Assembly: GCF_024380015.1 (NCBI RefSeq)
Contig: NZ_CP101508.1
Coordinates: 1,116,902-1,180,901 of the forward strand
Source: Photobacterium atrarenae
GTDB lineage: Bacteria; Pseudomonadota; Gammaproteobacteria; Enterobacterales; Vibrionaceae
DNA: 64,000 nt
Direction of reading: 5' to 3'
Part shown: one piece after another, positions 55,242-64,000 of the stretch
Layout of the letters: every line of letters starts with the position of its first letter
Numbering within the stretch: the first letter of the stretch is position 1
The notes under the pieces: model-generated
Told to the model about the DNA's origin: nothing
What the model saw: the letters and a program-made list of their open reading frames with translations, nothing else
Databases searched by the model: none
Translations under genes and position numbers: made by a program

Positions 55242-55835
55242 ATGAAAAAAAGCGTGATTGCATTACTGGGGGTTGCGGCCCTGATGGGCGGCTGTGCGCA
55301 GAAAGTCAGTTACGGTGATGCCCAGGAGGCAGAAACCACCACGATCGAATTCGGCTCGACTGATTTGCAGAAAATCGCCGAAGAGATGACCGACAGCATG
55401 CTGGGCTCCGGTTCGGTTGCCTACATCACCGGGAACGGCAAGCGGCCAATCATCATGGTCGACAGTATCAAGAACAAGACCAGCGAGCACATTGATACTG
55501 AGTCGATCACCGATTCGGTCAGCACCCGCCTGCTGAACTCCGGCAAGTTCCGCTTTGTCGATATGGCGCGGGTCGAGGATGTTCGCAAACAGCTGAACTT
55601 CCAGAACAACGATGAGCTGGTTAACCAGAGCACGGCGATCCAGTTTGGCAAGATGGTCGGTGCCGAGTACATGCTGTATGGCAACCTGGCCAGTATTATG
55701 AAACAGGCCGGCAGCGATAAAGACGTCTATTACAAAATGACTATGCGCCTGATGGACTTGGAAACCGGCCTGATCGAGTGGGCGGATGAAACCGAAATTC
55801 GCAAACAGGAAGCCAAGCGTCTGCTGGGCTGGTAA
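55242..55835 (+). CDS. lpoB: Penicillin-binding protein activator LpoB
   Basis: A 197-residue outer-membrane lipoprotein (lipobox LMGGC, Cys18). A short linker precedes the LpoB globular domain (about 60-195), with VDSIKNKTSEHIDTES and MLYGNLASI. LpoB spans the periplasm to activate the bifunctional synthase PBP1B. The linker is much shorter than the Pro-rich one of E. coli LpoB. AGAAGGT precedes the ATG. It belongs to the ycfL-lpoB-thiK unit. Confidence 0.92.
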   Translation: MKKSVIALLGVAALMGGCAQKVSYGDAQEAETTTIEFGSTDLQKIAEEMTDSMLGSGSVAYITGNGKRPIIMVDSIKNKTSEHIDTESITDSVSTRLLNSGKFRFVDMARVEDVRKQLNFQNNDELVNQSTAIQFGKMVGAEYMLYGNLASIMKQAGSDKDVYYKMTMRLMDLETGLIEWADETEIRKQEAKRLLGW

Positions 55836-55876
55836 TGCCTGCTCGGGACTCAATGGCAGTGGGCACTGAGGATAAG

Positions 55877-56815
55877 ATGAGCTTTGACCCTGAAGTGCTG
55901 GGCGCTGCACTGCCGGATTATACATTGTTGTCAGCCCGGCCGCTGAGCGGCGGGCTGAGTAACCGTTGCTGGCAGCTGACGATGCGCCATCGCTGCACCG
56001 GGATGTCAATTGAAGCCGTCTGGCGGCCGGAGAGTGCTGCGAGCCGGGCTTTCGGTTTATCCCGCGAGCATGAGCACCGTATTTTATCGCAGCTGGCGCC
56101 GAGCGGTTTGGCCCCGGCTAGCTTAAGGTGCTTCTCGCCAGCTTCGGCGCAACAAGCTCCGGAGAGGAAAGCGTTCCAGCAATCATTACGTCAAAATGCG
56201 CCGCTATCTGGTTTGCTGGTGGCCTGGGTACCCGGACGGGAGGCAGATGCTACATTCTCCGATACGGCCCTGATGCAACTCCTGGCCCGTATTCACCACC
56301 AGCCTGCGCCGCAATGGCGGTTGGATGTTCGGGCCAAAGCCGAGCATTACTGGCAGTATATCCACCCGCAGGATAAATCCCCGGCGCTGCAACAACTGTA
56401 TCACCGGTTTCAGGCGACGGCTCCACAGGCCTGGTTTTCCGACACCTGTTGCCATCATGATTTAGGGCGTTACAACATTATACTCCGGCCTGATGGCGGC
56501 GAAACCGTGATCGACTGGGAGTACGCCAGTGCCGGGGATCCGTCGCTGGATCTGGCCCTGACCCTCAACGCCAATGGTATCGATGATACGCGGCAGCGTG
56601 CCGGGGCGATCCGTGGCTACTGTCGTGCCCGAGGAGAGCAAAATGTCGCGCGCTGGCAGCAGGCTGTTTCCGCCTGGCAGCCCTGGTGTGACTACCTGGC
56701 AATGCTGTGGTTTTACGTCGGTGCCAATCTGTGGCAAACCCCATCGTACCGTACGACTGCAGAGCCGTTGCTGGCGAAGCTGAGCACGAAAAAACAGCCA
56801 GATCCCCAAAACTGA
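55877..56815 (+). CDS. thiK: Thiamine kinase
   Basis: A 312-residue APH/choline-kinase-fold protein that phosphorylates salvaged thiamine. The catalytic loop reads CHHDLGRYNII and the metal-binding element VIDWEYASAGDPSLDLA follows. The ATG at 55877 follows GAGGAT by about 5 nt; another ATG at 55835, overlapping the lpoB stop, lacks a ribosome site but is possible. Sequence similarity to E. coli ThiK is moderate; the operon position after lpoB strengthens the call. Confidence 0.85.
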   Translation: MSFDPEVLGAALPDYTLLSARPLSGGLSNRCWQLTMRHRCTGMSIEAVWRPESAASRAFGLSREHEHRILSQLAPSGLAPASLRCFSPASAQQAPERKAFQQSLRQNAPLSGLLVAWVPGREADATFSDTALMQLLARIHHQPAPQWRLDVRAKAEHYWQYIHPQDKSPALQQLYHRFQATAPQAWFSDTCCHHDLGRYNIILRPDGGETVIDWEYASAGDPSLDLALTLNANGIDDTRQRAGAIRGYCRARGEQNVARWQQAVSAWQPWCDYLAMLWFYVGANLWQTPSYRTTAEPLLAKLSTKKQPDPQN

Positions 56816-56877
56816 TTGAACGAAGCACTCCATTAAGTCGTATAGTGTTTATGGCAGTCTCTGACGATGGAGGATCA

Positions 56878-57726
56878 ATGTCCAGACACCTGGCTCGTTA
56901 CGGCGTGGTTGTGATCGCGCTGGTTGTGCTGTGTAGCTGCGCGGTCCGCCTTGGCTACAACACCCTGAATTTCTGGATCCCTTATTACCTGTCCGATTAT
57001 GTCACCTTGACCAGCAGCCAGAAGCAGGTGTTCGGCACGGCGCTTGATCAGGCCCTGGCGAATCACCGTCGCCAGGAGCTGCCGAAGATCCACCGCCAGC
57101 TCATGGCCTTGCAAACCTCCCTGATAGAGCCGTTGAGCTATGGTGGGGTGCGTTACTACCATGATGTCTTTACCAGATTGGGGCAGGATTCAGCAGCGAT
57201 GCTGGCCGGGCCGCTGGCTGCGGTGGTGAAAACTTTCTCATCGCAGCAAGCCGGGGAAATGAGCCGTAAGTTTGAAGCCCGGCTGAATGAAATCCTGACC
57301 GAGCGCGATCCCCTGAGTGCGGCAGAAAAACAGCGAAAACGGGCTGCACGGCTGGCGGATCGCGCTGAAGACTGGATCGGTCGGTTGTCACCGGAACAAC
57401 GTAAGTTGTTGGAGGAGCTGGCTGGTTATCAGGTAGAAATGGAGCCGGTGTTTGTCAGTGTCTGGCAGGACTTCCTCCGCAACTGGTCACAACTGCTGGC
57501 GACACGCGCGCAGCCGAACTTGGAAGGCAGGATGCGAGCGTTGCTGCAAGATCTGGTCGCCTTTCGTTATCCGGCAAAACAGGCCGAGCTGGATTTCTAC
57601 CTCAACCGCCGTTTCGAGCTGCTCAGTCGCTTACACCACACGATGACCGAGCGACAACAGCGGCACCTGGATGAAAAGTTAACTAGTCTTCGCAAGGATG
57701 TGGCGGTTTTGATCAATGAATCATAA
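56878..57726 (+). CDS. DUF6279-like lipoprotein
   Basis: A 282-residue predicted lipoprotein (VVLCSCAVRLGYN, Cys21). The family hallmark RLGYNTLNFWIPYYLSDYV follows the signal, then an all-helical body (about 55-280). The function is unknown. It occupies the place held by nagZ in E. coli (between thiK and ycfP). The open frame begins within thiK, but the ATG at 56878, preceded by GGAGGAT, is the credible start. Confidence 0.82.
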   Translation: MSRHLARYGVVVIALVVLCSCAVRLGYNTLNFWIPYYLSDYVTLTSSQKQVFGTALDQALANHRRQELPKIHRQLMALQTSLIEPLSYGGVRYYHDVFTRLGQDSAAMLAGPLAAVVKTFSSQQAGEMSRKFEARLNEILTERDPLSAAEKQRKRAARLADRAEDWIGRLSPEQRKLLEELAGYQVEMEPVFVSVWQDFLRNWSQLLATRAQPNLEGRMRALLQDLVAFRYPAKQAELDFYLNRRFELLSRLHHTMTERQQRHLDEKLTSLRKDVAVLINES

Positions 57727-57824
57727 AAACTGACCGTTATTGTTAACAATTCCCACGTTTTCCCCCCACAAAACATGCTAGATTGATGTGCGTGTAGAGA
57801 AGAGGGAATACAAGCGAGGGTGGT

Positions 57825-58370
57825 ATGATTATTTATTTGCACGGCTTTGATGCAAGCAGCCCGGGCAATCACGAGAAGGTTTTGCAGCTGCAGTTTATTG
57901 ATCCGGATGTTCGCTTTGTCAATTACAGCACGCTGCATCCAAAACATGATATGCAGCATTTGCTGCGTGAAGTTCACAAGTTGAAAGAGGAGTCCAGCGA
58001 CCCTGAACCGCTGATCTGCGGGGTGGGGTTGGGTGGCTATTGGTCAGAGCGGATTGGTTTCCTGTGCGGGGTGAAGCAGGTGATTTTTAACCCGAACCTG
58101 AACCCGGCACAGACCATGGAGGGAAAAATTGACCGACCCGAAGAATATGCCGACATTGCGACAAAATGTGTTACAGATTTTCGGAAAAAAAATGCCGGGA
58201 ACTGCCTCTGTATCCTTTCAACCAATGATGAAGTATTAGATAATCACGCAACAGAACAGCTGCTGGGCGCATATTACGATATCATTTGGGACGAAACGCA
58301 ATCCCATAAATTTAAAAAGATTTCCCAGCATTTACAAACAATAAAAACGTTTAAGTCAGCACCACAATAA
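57825..58370 (+). CDS. ycfP: YcfP-family alpha/beta-hydrolase-like protein
   Basis: A 181-residue protein nearly identical in layout to E. coli YcfP (180): start [45 protein letters not shown] and HKFKKIS. The usual nucleophile serine of GxSxG is Gly here and in the E. coli protein, so it may not be a serine hydrolase. The function is unknown. It precedes ndh as in E. coli. Confidence 0.92.
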   Translation: MIIYLHGFDASSPGNHEKVLQLQFIDPDVRFVNYSTLHPKHDMQHLLREVHKLKEESSDPEPLICGVGLGGYWSERIGFLCGVKQVIFNPNLNPAQTMEGKIDRPEEYADIATKCVTDFRKKNAGNCLCILSTNDEVLDNHATEQLLGAYYDIIWDETQSHKFKKISQHLQTIKTFKSAPQ

Positions 58371-58403
58371 CGAAGAAGAAGGTGACCTCCTACCCCAGGG
58401 CCT

Positions 58404-58444
58404 GTTGATGTTTCCTCCATGTAATGTCTTTTCGAAACATCAAC
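58404..58444. repeat. Eleven-bp inverted repeat between ycfP and ndh
   Basis: Arms GTTGATGTTTC and GAAACATCAAC separated by 19 nt. There is no T-run. It could terminate ycfP weakly or bind a regulator of ndh. Confidence 0.5.
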
Positions 58445-58477
58445 ACGGCTAACAGACGGTGTCAGCCTGTCTGCACC

Positions 58478-58541
58478 AATACCAAATTGAACAGTGAACT
58501 TTGATGGGCCCGATAATCAGAGCACTGCTCAGTTTGGTATT
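58478..58541. repeat. Imperfect 64-bp palindrome, possible dispersed repeat
   Basis: AATACCAAATTGA (58478-58490) pairs with TCAGTTTGGTATT (58529-58541) with one mismatch, and CAGTG pairs with CACTG inside. The extended hairpin between ycfP and ndh resembles small non-autonomous repeats of Vibrionaceae. The partial motifs at 15566 and 30311 may be relatives. Confidence 0.5.
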
Positions 58542-58619
58542 TCACTATCAGCCAGCGCGCGCTCAGCGCAGGCGGTTGAATGGGTGAGTAAAATTCATAC
58601 AAAATAAGAGGAAGTTATT

Positions 58620-59909
58620 GTGACTCGAATTATCGTCGTCGGTGGCGGTGCGGGTGGCCTTGAGCTGGCCACTAAGCTTGGCCGAACCTTGGGACGCAAG
58701 CGCCGCGCACAGATCACCCTGGTCGATCGAAAAGCCAGCCATCTATGGAAACCCCTGTTACACGAAGTGGCGACCGGCTCAATGGATGCCGGGGTCGATG
58801 CATTGAGCTACCGCGCCCATGCTAAGAATCATTCATTCGACTTCCAGATGGGTGCCCTGCAGTCAATCGACCGGGAGCGCAAGGCCATTCAACTGGCCGC
58901 GCTCTATGATGAGCATAACGAGTTATTGTTGCCGGAACGTGAATTGGAATACGATGTGCTGGTGCTGGCAATTGGCTCGACGTCGAATGATTTCCGTACC
59001 CCGGGGGTGCGCGAGCATTGCATTTTCCTCGACAGTCCGGAGCAGGCACACCGCTTCCGTACTGAGATGAATAACCAGTTCCTCAAGCTGCACGCCAACA
59101 AAGAGCAGAAGAGCGTTGATATTGCGATTGTCGGTGCCGGGGCGACCGGGGTTGAGCTGTCGGCCGAGCTGCACAATGCGGTGAAAGAGCTGCGTAACTA
59201 CGGTTTTGGTGATCTCGACAGTTCGCGACTGAACGTGAATCTGGTGGAAGCCGGTGAACGTATTCTGCCGGCGCTGCCGCCGCGGATTTCCTCCGCCGCA
59301 CATAGTGAATTGACCAAGCTGGGAGTGAATGTTCGCACCGCGACCATGGTGACTAAAGCCGATGAAAGCGGCCTGACCACCAAAGATGGTGAGCATATCC
59401 CTGCCCAGATCATGGTTTGGGCTGCCGGGATCAAGGCGCCGGACTTTATGAAGGACATCGCAGGTCTGGAAACGAACCGCATCAACCAGCTGATGGTGAA
59501 GCCGACACTGCAAACCACCCGCGATGACGATATTTATGTCATTGGTGATCTGGCCTGTTGTACCCAGGAAGACGGCAGCATCGTTCCGCCGCGTGCGCAG
59601 GCCGCGCACCAGATGGCCAGCCGTTGTTTCTCAAATATTGTTGCCAAGCTGACCGATCGCCAGCAAAAACCGTTCGTCTATAGCGATCATGGCTCCCTGG
59701 TGTCGCTGAGCCGTTTCTCGACGGTGGGTAGCCTGATGGGTAACCTGACCAAAGGCTCGATGATGGTGGAAGGTCGGATTGCTCGGGTGGTGTATATTTC
59801 CCTCTACCGGATGCACCAGATTGCGCTGCATGGCTTGGTCAAAACCGGCCTGATGATGCTGGTCGGCCGGATCAATCGGGTGCTGCGTCCGAACCTGAAG
59901 CTGCACTAA
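58620..59909 (+). CDS. ndh: NADH dehydrogenase type II
   Basis: A 429-residue non-proton-pumping NADH:quinone oxidoreductase. The FAD-binding loop is [16 protein letters not shown] (about 6-21), the NADH-binding loop is [14 protein letters not shown] (about 170-183) and the second FAD element is VIGDLACC. The C-terminal segment is amphipathic and attaches it to the inner membrane. The start is GTG at 58620 after GAGGAAG. It is monocistronic with a terminator. Confidence 0.95.
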   Translation: MTRIIVVGGGAGGLELATKLGRTLGRKRRAQITLVDRKASHLWKPLLHEVATGSMDAGVDALSYRAHAKNHSFDFQMGALQSIDRERKAIQLAALYDEHNELLLPERELEYDVLVLAIGSTSNDFRTPGVREHCIFLDSPEQAHRFRTEMNNQFLKLHANKEQKSVDIAIVGAGATGVELSAELHNAVKELRNYGFGDLDSSRLNVNLVEAGERILPALPPRISSAAHSELTKLGVNVRTATMVTKADESGLTTKDGEHIPAQIMVWAAGIKAPDFMKDIAGLETNRINQLMVKPTLQTTRDDDIYVIGDLACCTQEDGSIVPPRAQAAHQMASRCFSNIVAKLTDRQQKPFVYSDHGSLVSLSRFSTVGSLMGNLTKGSMMVEGRIARVVYISLYRMHQIALHGLVKTGLMMLVGRINRVLRPNLKLH

Positions 59910-59970
59910 GTTCAGCCTGTGGTGACTGTCCCTGAGTGGATTCAGGTCTCCTCAAACCACTGAACAGAAA

Positions 59971-60006
59971 AACAACAGCGCCGCTTTGATAAGAAGCGGC
60001 GTTGTT
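59971..60006. terminator. Terminator between ndh and the FKBP gene
   Basis: AACAAC-AGC-GCCGCTT pairs with AAGCGGC-GTTGTT around a 7-nt loop, with a 3-nt bulge. It lies between convergent genes. Confidence 0.75.
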
Positions 60007-60052
60007 GGTTGAGCCGTCGGCATGGTACCGGAAAAATGGTGCGCTTGCGGTT

Positions 60053-60526
60053 TTAGTTGATCTTGATCAGCTCAACATCAAAGATCAGCACCGAGCCTGG
60101 CGGGATTTTTCCGACGCCGCGGTTGCCGTAGGCCAGCTCAGCCGGAATAAAGAAGCGGGTCTTTTCGCCTTCCACCATCAGCTGCAATCCTTCCGTCCAG
60201 CCTTTGATCACTTGCCCTAAGCCAAATTGAATGGTTTTGCCGCGCTCGACCGAGCTGTCAAAGACGGTGCCGTCAATCAGCGTACCGTGATAGTGAACGG
60301 TCACTTTATCCGAAGCTTTGGGGTGAACGGTGCCGGTTCCTGCTTGCAACACTAAATACTGTAGTCCGGACGCAGTGGTTTTCACACCGTCTTGTTGCTG
60401 GTTTTCGGCCAGGAATGTTTTGCTCGCTTCAATCTGCTCTGCAGCAGCCTGTTTATTGCTGTTTGAGCGCTGAATAAAGAAAATGACGAGTGCGACGATG
60501 GCAATGGTGATCAGAATTTTTAGCAC
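60053..60526 (-). CDS. Membrane-anchored FKBP-type peptidyl-prolyl isomerase
   Basis: A 157-residue protein with an N-terminal membrane anchor (about 2-19), a short linker and a C-terminal FKBP domain (about 50-157). The domain has VTVHYHGTLIDGTVFDSS, GWTEGLQLM and IPAELAYG. It catalyses cis-trans isomerisation of prolines, probably in the periplasm. No ATG fits; I infer a GTG start at 60526 (encoding MLKILITIAIVAL) after ACAGG. Upstream in-frame codons lack family similarity. Confidence 0.82.
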   Translation of the reverse strand: MLKILITIAIVALVIFFIQRSNSNKQAAAEQIEASKTFLAENQQQDGVKTTASGLQYLVLQAGTGTVHPKASDKVTVHYHGTLIDGTVFDSSVERGKTIQFGLGQVIKGWTEGLQLMVEGEKTRFFIPAELAYGNRGVGKIPPGSVLIFDVELIKIN

Positions 60527-60621
60527 GAATAATACCTGTTCGTTGACTGGATAGGGGTCATAGTACCCCAGGCCCGGAGCGCATTCCAATGGCTAAGCGT
60601 TTGAAATTGTTTCTGGAGCGA

Positions 60622-61185
60622 TCACGATCGCTTAAGGTGAATATCGTCGGGGATGAGGGAAAATACGATGCCGTCGCAGGGCGTGCCGCTATCATAAATC
60701 CGGTTTCTGGCGGTGCATTCAAATCGGGCTTTGCAGGCCAGCGCGGTATGCTGGCTGGCAAGGTTATCGGTATGGGTGACGATTTCCAGCCGGGTCAGGC
60801 CCAGAGTATTAAATGCAAAGCGGGTGATGGCCTGGCAGGCTTCGGTCGCGTAACCCTGCTGCTGGGCTGAGGTACGGATCCAGTAGCCCAGCTCGGCTGC
60901 ATTGAGCACCGGTGAAAGGTGATTGAGCGAAACACTGCCGACGAGTTGGTTGTCCCGACGTTCAAACAGCGCCAGCTCGTAACAAATGTCGTTCTGCCAG
61001 TTTTGCCGGCTGGCGTTAATCCAGGCACTGGCGTCGTGCTGATCGTAGGTTTCGTGACACCAGCCGACCCAGGGACTGAGCGCTGCCACTGAGCTTTGGA
61101 CTGCATCGACCAGGGCAAAGAGATCGACGGATTTATAAGGGCGGCAGCATAAGCGGGCCGTGGAGAGTTCGAAGTCCAGTTTCAT
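60622..61185 (-). CDS. RimL-like GNAT N-acetyltransferase
   Basis: A 187-residue GNAT protein with ELSTARLCCRPY at the N-terminus and an acetyl-CoA loop QQQGYATEACQAI. The closing RLEIVTHTDNLASQHTA segment is typical of the RimJ/RimL branch. RimL acetylates ribosomal protein L7/L12 in E. coli, but the substrate here is not determined. It may be coupled with the FKBP gene on the same strand (95 nt gap). Confidence 0.82.
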   Translation of the reverse strand: MKLDFELSTARLCCRPYKSVDLFALVDAVQSSVAALSPWVGWCHETYDQHDASAWINASRQNWQNDICYELALFERRDNQLVGSVSLNHLSPVLNAAELGYWIRTSAQQQGYATEACQAITRFAFNTLGLTRLEIVTHTDNLASQHTALACKARFECTARNRIYDSGTPCDGIVFSLIPDDIHLKRS

Positions 61186-61291
61186 TGAGCAGGTATCGGG
61201 TCCGGGCGGCGGTATGGAATTTCAAGCATAGGCAGAAATTGCTGTGACAGCAATGTGATAGGCAGTTAGGGGAGCAAGAGAATGCCGCCCA

Positions 61292-61318
61292 AAGAAAAGG
61301 CTGCCGGGTGGCAGCCTT
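61292..61318 (-). terminator. Intrinsic terminator after csiV
   Basis: Minus-strand AAGGCTGCC/GGCAGCCTT stem with a 4-nt loop then TTCTTT, about 22 nt after the csiV stop. Confidence 0.88.
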
Positions 61319-61340
61319 CAAATTGCTCGGTGCGGTGGGG

Positions 61341-62183
61341 TTATTCGACCCGGCGGATCTGAACCACCATGCCCATCAGCGGGTGATCAAAGTAGTGGGT
61401 TTCACCACTACGCATTTTGCGCTGCTGTTCAAAGCGGTAGCTTTTCAGGAACTCTTCGACTTCTACTTTTTTCTCGACCTTTTGTAAATGGCCGACCTGG
61501 ACATTGCTCTCTTCATTGAGCAATTCGTTTTCCAAATCCAGCGGCTCGGTACCGACAATGATCTCGCGGCGGCTCGGCTCACGCAGATCAAGGTTGGCTT
61601 CGGTAAACAGGTAATGTTGCACATAGACCCGGATTTGACCTTCCAGCTCATAGAGCGGCGCTGCCGGCTCTGCTGCAAATGGGGTTTCCGTCGCGCTACT
61701 TGCCTGCTCCGCGGTGGCCGGGATACCGGATACCGGCTTGTTAGTCACCGGCGCTTGGGCATCGGTAGCCTGACGGTTTGCGAGCGCGGCTTTAGAGCTG
61801 CCATCCGGCAGGTACTGATCGGAGAAATCGCGACCGGCCGTCAGATAGAATTTTGGCGCAGCGGCTTTGCTCAGATCCCCCTGGCGCCAGCCGAAGTGGG
61901 CCAGTGGACTAAACCCTGCATGGCTCTTCAGCTTATTGTATTGCGCAGTCAGTTGATACTGGCCGGCAGGCATCACGCTGATCTCCCTGGCTGCCAGTCG
62001 CTCGCTGTCATCAAAGGAAATGGTGCCTTTGAGGTTCAGCGGCGGCGGCTGATCCGGCCAGGCTTCACCGGCCTGGGCCGGTTCAATATTGCGCTTGAAC
62101 AGAATCACTTCAATGTCAAATTGTCGTGCTGCCAGGCTGGGCCAACTGACCGCGAGCAGCAGCAAATAAATCAGATTTTTCAA
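61341..62183 (-). CDS. csiV: Peptidoglycan-binding protein CsiV
   Basis: A 280-residue periplasmic protein with a cleavable signal (1-18, ending SLAA). The body belongs to the CsiV family (DUF2803): FDIEVILFKRNIEPAQAGE near the N-terminus, a Ser/Ala/Pro-rich linker (about 130-175) and a C-terminal YYFDHPLMGM-like end (HYFDHPLMGMVVQI). In V. cholerae CsiV binds peptidoglycan and is needed for PBP1A activity via LpoA. It lies directly downstream of mfd, 28 nt away, as in V. cholerae. LpoB, the PBP1B activator, is encoded 6 kb away. Confidence 0.9.
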   Translation of the reverse strand: MKNLIYLLLLAVSWPSLAARQFDIEVILFKRNIEPAQAGEAWPDQPPPLNLKGTISFDDSERLAAREISVMPAGQYQLTAQYNKLKSHAGFSPLAHFGWRQGDLSKAAAPKFYLTAGRDFSDQYLPDGSSKAALANRQATDAQAPVTNKPVSGIPATAEQASSATETPFAAEPAAPLYELEGQIRVYVQHYLFTEANLDLREPSRREIIVGTEPLDLENELLNEESNVQVGHLQKVEKKVEVEEFLKSYRFEQQRKMRSGETHYFDHPLMGMVVQIRRVE

Positions 62184-62211
62184 GATTATACCCCGTACAA
62201 TAGTGCTTCTA

Positions 62212-64000
62212 TTATAGCGTGTTCTCAGCCAGCTTTGTTAAAAGGCCGTCAACATATTGGATGCGTTTGTCGTTGCCGCTCATCGGCGCCATCATCTTCA
62301 GCTTGGTTGGACCTTCCATCCGGTAATGCTGCGGTTGCGATTGTAGCAGACCGACCAGGAAACCCGGATCAATCGATGCATTTTGGGCAAACTCGATATA
62401 GCCGCCTTTGTCGCCGGCTTCAATCCGGCGTACCCCGATGTCCGCCGCTTTGAGTTTAAGCTTGTTGAGAGTGAGCAGGTTGCTGGCCGCATCCGGCAAC
62501 AGGCCGAAGCGGTCGATCAGCTCAACTTTCAACTCGCCTAGCGCGGTATCATTGTCGGCGCTGGCAATCCGCTTGTAGAGCGACAGTCGGGTGTTGATGT
62601 CTGGAATGTAATCATCCGGCAGCAGCGCCGGCAAACGCAGCTCCACTTCGGTTTGCTCACGCAGCAGATCATCGAGCGATGGCTCTTTGCCGGCTTTGAG
62701 GGCATCGACCGCCTGCTCCAGCATTTCCATGAACAGGGTAAAGCCGACCGACTGGATCTGGCCGCTCTGCTCATCGCCCAACAATTCACCGGCACCGCGA
62801 ATTTCCAGATCATGGGTCGCCAGGGTAAAGCCGGCCCCAAGATCCTCGAGCGAAGCGATGGCTTCCAGACGCTTGACGGCATCTTTGGTCATCCGCTTCG
62901 GATGCGGCGTCAGCATATAGGCGTAAGCCTGGTGGTGCGACCGGCCGACCCGGCCACGTAACTGGTGTAGCTGGGCCAGGCCGAGGTGATCGGCCCGGTT
63001 GATGATGATGGTATTGGCCGTCGGCACATCAATCCCGGTTTCAATAATGGTGGTGCAGACCAGCAGGTTGAAGCGCTGATGGTAGAAGTCACTCATGATC
63101 TTCTCCAGTTCGCGCTCGCGCATCTGGCCGTGGGCAAAGGTGATCCGCGCTTCGGGGATCAGCTTGGCCAAGTCCTCGGCTGTTTTCTCAATTGAGTCGA
63201 CGTCATTATGGAGGAAGTAGACCTGGCCGCCGCGCATAATTTCCCGCAGGGCCGCTTCGCGCACCAGCATGTCTTCGTGCTCGCGGACAAAGGTCTTGAT
63301 TGCCAGGCGGCGCGACGGTGGCGTCGCGATAATCGACAGATCCCGCATCCCGCTCATGGCCATATTCAGGGTCCGCGGGATCGGTGTCGCGGTGAGGGTC
63401 AGGATATCGACATCCGCCCGCAGCGATTTTATCTTCTCTTTCTGGCGTACCCCGAAGCGGTGCTCTTCGTCGACAATCAGCAGACCGAGATCCTGGTATT
63501 TTACCGAGGCGTTCAGCAGCTTGTGGGTGCCGATCAGAATGTCGATCTTGCCTTCGGCGACATCGGCCAGAATCTGCTTCTGCTCCTTGGCGGTTTTAAA
63601 GCGCGACAGCACCTCGACCCGTACCGGGGTGTTGGCAAAACGGTCGCGGAAGTTCTCGAAATGTTGCTGGGCCAGCAGGGTGGTCGGCACCAGCACGGTG
63701 ACCTGCTTATTGTTGTCGACCGCGACAAATGCCGCCCGCATCGCCACTTCGGTTTTGCCGAAGCCGACATCGCCACACACCAGGCGGTCCATGGCTTTGG
63801 CCTGGCACATGTCCGACAGCACAGCGTTGATCGCCAGCGCCTGATCATGGGTTTCTTCGAACGGGAAGCCGGTGCAGAAGTCGGCGTAAGCTTCGCGATC
63901 CAGGCTGAACTTAAAGCCCGGTTTCATTTCGCGCTTGGCATAGACGTCGAGCAGTTCTGCCGCAACGTCGCGCACTTTTTCCGCGGCTCTCTTGCGTGCT
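62212..64000 (-). CDS. mfd: Transcription-repair coupling factor (C-terminal part)
   Basis: The last 596 codons of mfd; the start lies beyond the window. The visible part holds the RecG-like translocase module with Walker A GDVGFGKTEV, the VDEEHRFG motif, LTATPIPRTLNMAMSG, the TRG region and the C-terminal D7 domain. Mfd is a helicase-like ATPase that removes stalled RNA polymerase at lesions and recruits UvrA. It shares a strand with csiV, 28 nt away, so the two may be cotranscribed. No frameshift is visible. Confidence 0.96.
   Translation of the reverse strand, partial: ARKRAAEKVRDVAAELLDVYAKREMKPGFKFSLDREAYADFCTGFPFEETHDQALAINAVLSDMCQAKAMDRLVCGDVGFGKTEVAMRAAFVAVDNNKQVTVLVPTTLLAQQHFENFRDRFANTPVRVEVLSRFKTAKEQKQILADVAEGKIDILIGTHKLLNASVKYQDLGLLIVDEEHRFGVRQKEKIKSLRADVDILTLTATPIPRTLNMAMSGMRDLSIIATPPSRRLAIKTFVREHEDMLVREAALREIMRGGQVYFLHNDVDSIEKTAEDLAKLIPEARITFAHGQMRERELEKIMSDFYHQRFNLLVCTTIIETGIDVPTANTIIINRADHLGLAQLHQLRGRVGRSHHQAYAYMLTPHPKRMTKDAVKRLEAIASLEDLGAGFTLATHDLEIRGAGELLGDEQSGQIQSVGFTLFMEMLEQAVDALKAGKEPSLDDLLREQTEVELRLPALLPDDYIPDINTRLSLYKRIASADNDTALGELKVELIDRFGLLPDAASNLLTLNKLKLKAADIGVRRIEAGDKGGYIEFAQNASIDPGFLVGLLQSQPQHYRMEGPTKLKMMAPMSGNDKRIQYVDGLLTKLAENTL

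Noticed and set aside
1..64000. Search for CRISPR arrays, insertion sequences, prophage genes, toxin-antitoxin pairs and rRNA
   Set aside because: No regularly spaced repeats, transposase motifs, phage structural genes or ribosomal RNA sequences were seen; the gene order is typical of a core chromosome.

Overview
This window looks like a chromosomal segment from a member of the Vibrionaceae (Gammaproteobacteria). The GC content is moderate, roughly 50-55% by eye. Single-copy marker genes such as ihfB, pyrF, lapAB, hexR-pykA, fabV, hinT-lpoB-thiK-ycfP-ndh and csiV-mfd resemble Vibrio, Photobacterium and Grimontia proteins. The FabV-type enoyl reductase, CsiV, and a TetR-fadE pair beside VrrA-like small RNAs are Vibrionaceae hallmarks. 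I cannot fix the genus; Photobacterium or a relative is a guess. Almost all of the window is core housekeeping DNA. I saw no insertion sequence, prophage, CRISPR array, rRNA or intact tRNA.

Layout. 1-3.1 kb: end of rpsA, ihfB, lapA-lapB, pyrF. 3.1-9.5 kb: the minus-strand sapABCDF transporter operon preceded by pspF. 9.6-15.5 kb: the sigma54-dependent pspABC genes, ycjX-ycjF and tyrR. 15.7-20.9 kb: ogt, a RimJ-like acetyltransferase, pykA, hexR and a yeeZ-like gene. 20.9-21.6 kb: a cluster of three small RNA genes. 21.9-26.3 kb: psrA-like regulator, fadE, fabV. 26.4-32 kb: a PhoPQ-like two-component pair, ybjL, grxA and a porin. 32.2-36.7 kb: iron alcohol dehydrogenase, nfsA, an orphan lipoprotein, satP. 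36.8-42 kb: sdaA, sdaC, nudL, pabB. 42.2-49.2 kb: class I fumarase and a VexIJK-like RND efflux operon. 49.3-52.5 kb: pyrC and a chemoreceptor. 52.9-59.9 kb: hinT, a COG3014 lipoprotein, ycfL, lpoB, thiK, another lipoprotein, ycfP, ndh. 60-64 kb: a membrane-anchored FKBP, a RimL-like acetyltransferase, csiV and the C-terminal part of mfd.

The most notable feature is the roughly 1-kb gap between the yeeZ-like gene and the TetR gene. It holds three consecutive minus-strand small RNA genes. Each has a sigmaE-type promoter with the same 15-nt spacing and each ends in an intrinsic terminator. All three carry the same TGCCACTGCT segment, the 5' seed of enterobacterial RybB. In the gene nearest the TetR gene the seed sits exactly at the predicted 5' end, giving a short RybB-like RNA. 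In the other two it lies 60-71 nt inside RNAs of about 140 nt, which resemble VrrA of Vibrio cholerae in size and gene neighbourhood. This would place a three-member envelope-stress porin-repressor array next to fatty-acid genes.

Several other systems in the window also serve the envelope: LapAB (LPS control), Psp (inner-membrane stress), Sap (peptide/polyamine import), the PhoPQ-like pair, LpoB and CsiV (cell-wall synthase activation), the RND pump and the porin. Central-metabolism regulation is also visible: candidate HexR boxes near pykA and hexR, a PsrA-like operator before the TetR gene, and a CRP-like site before sdaC.
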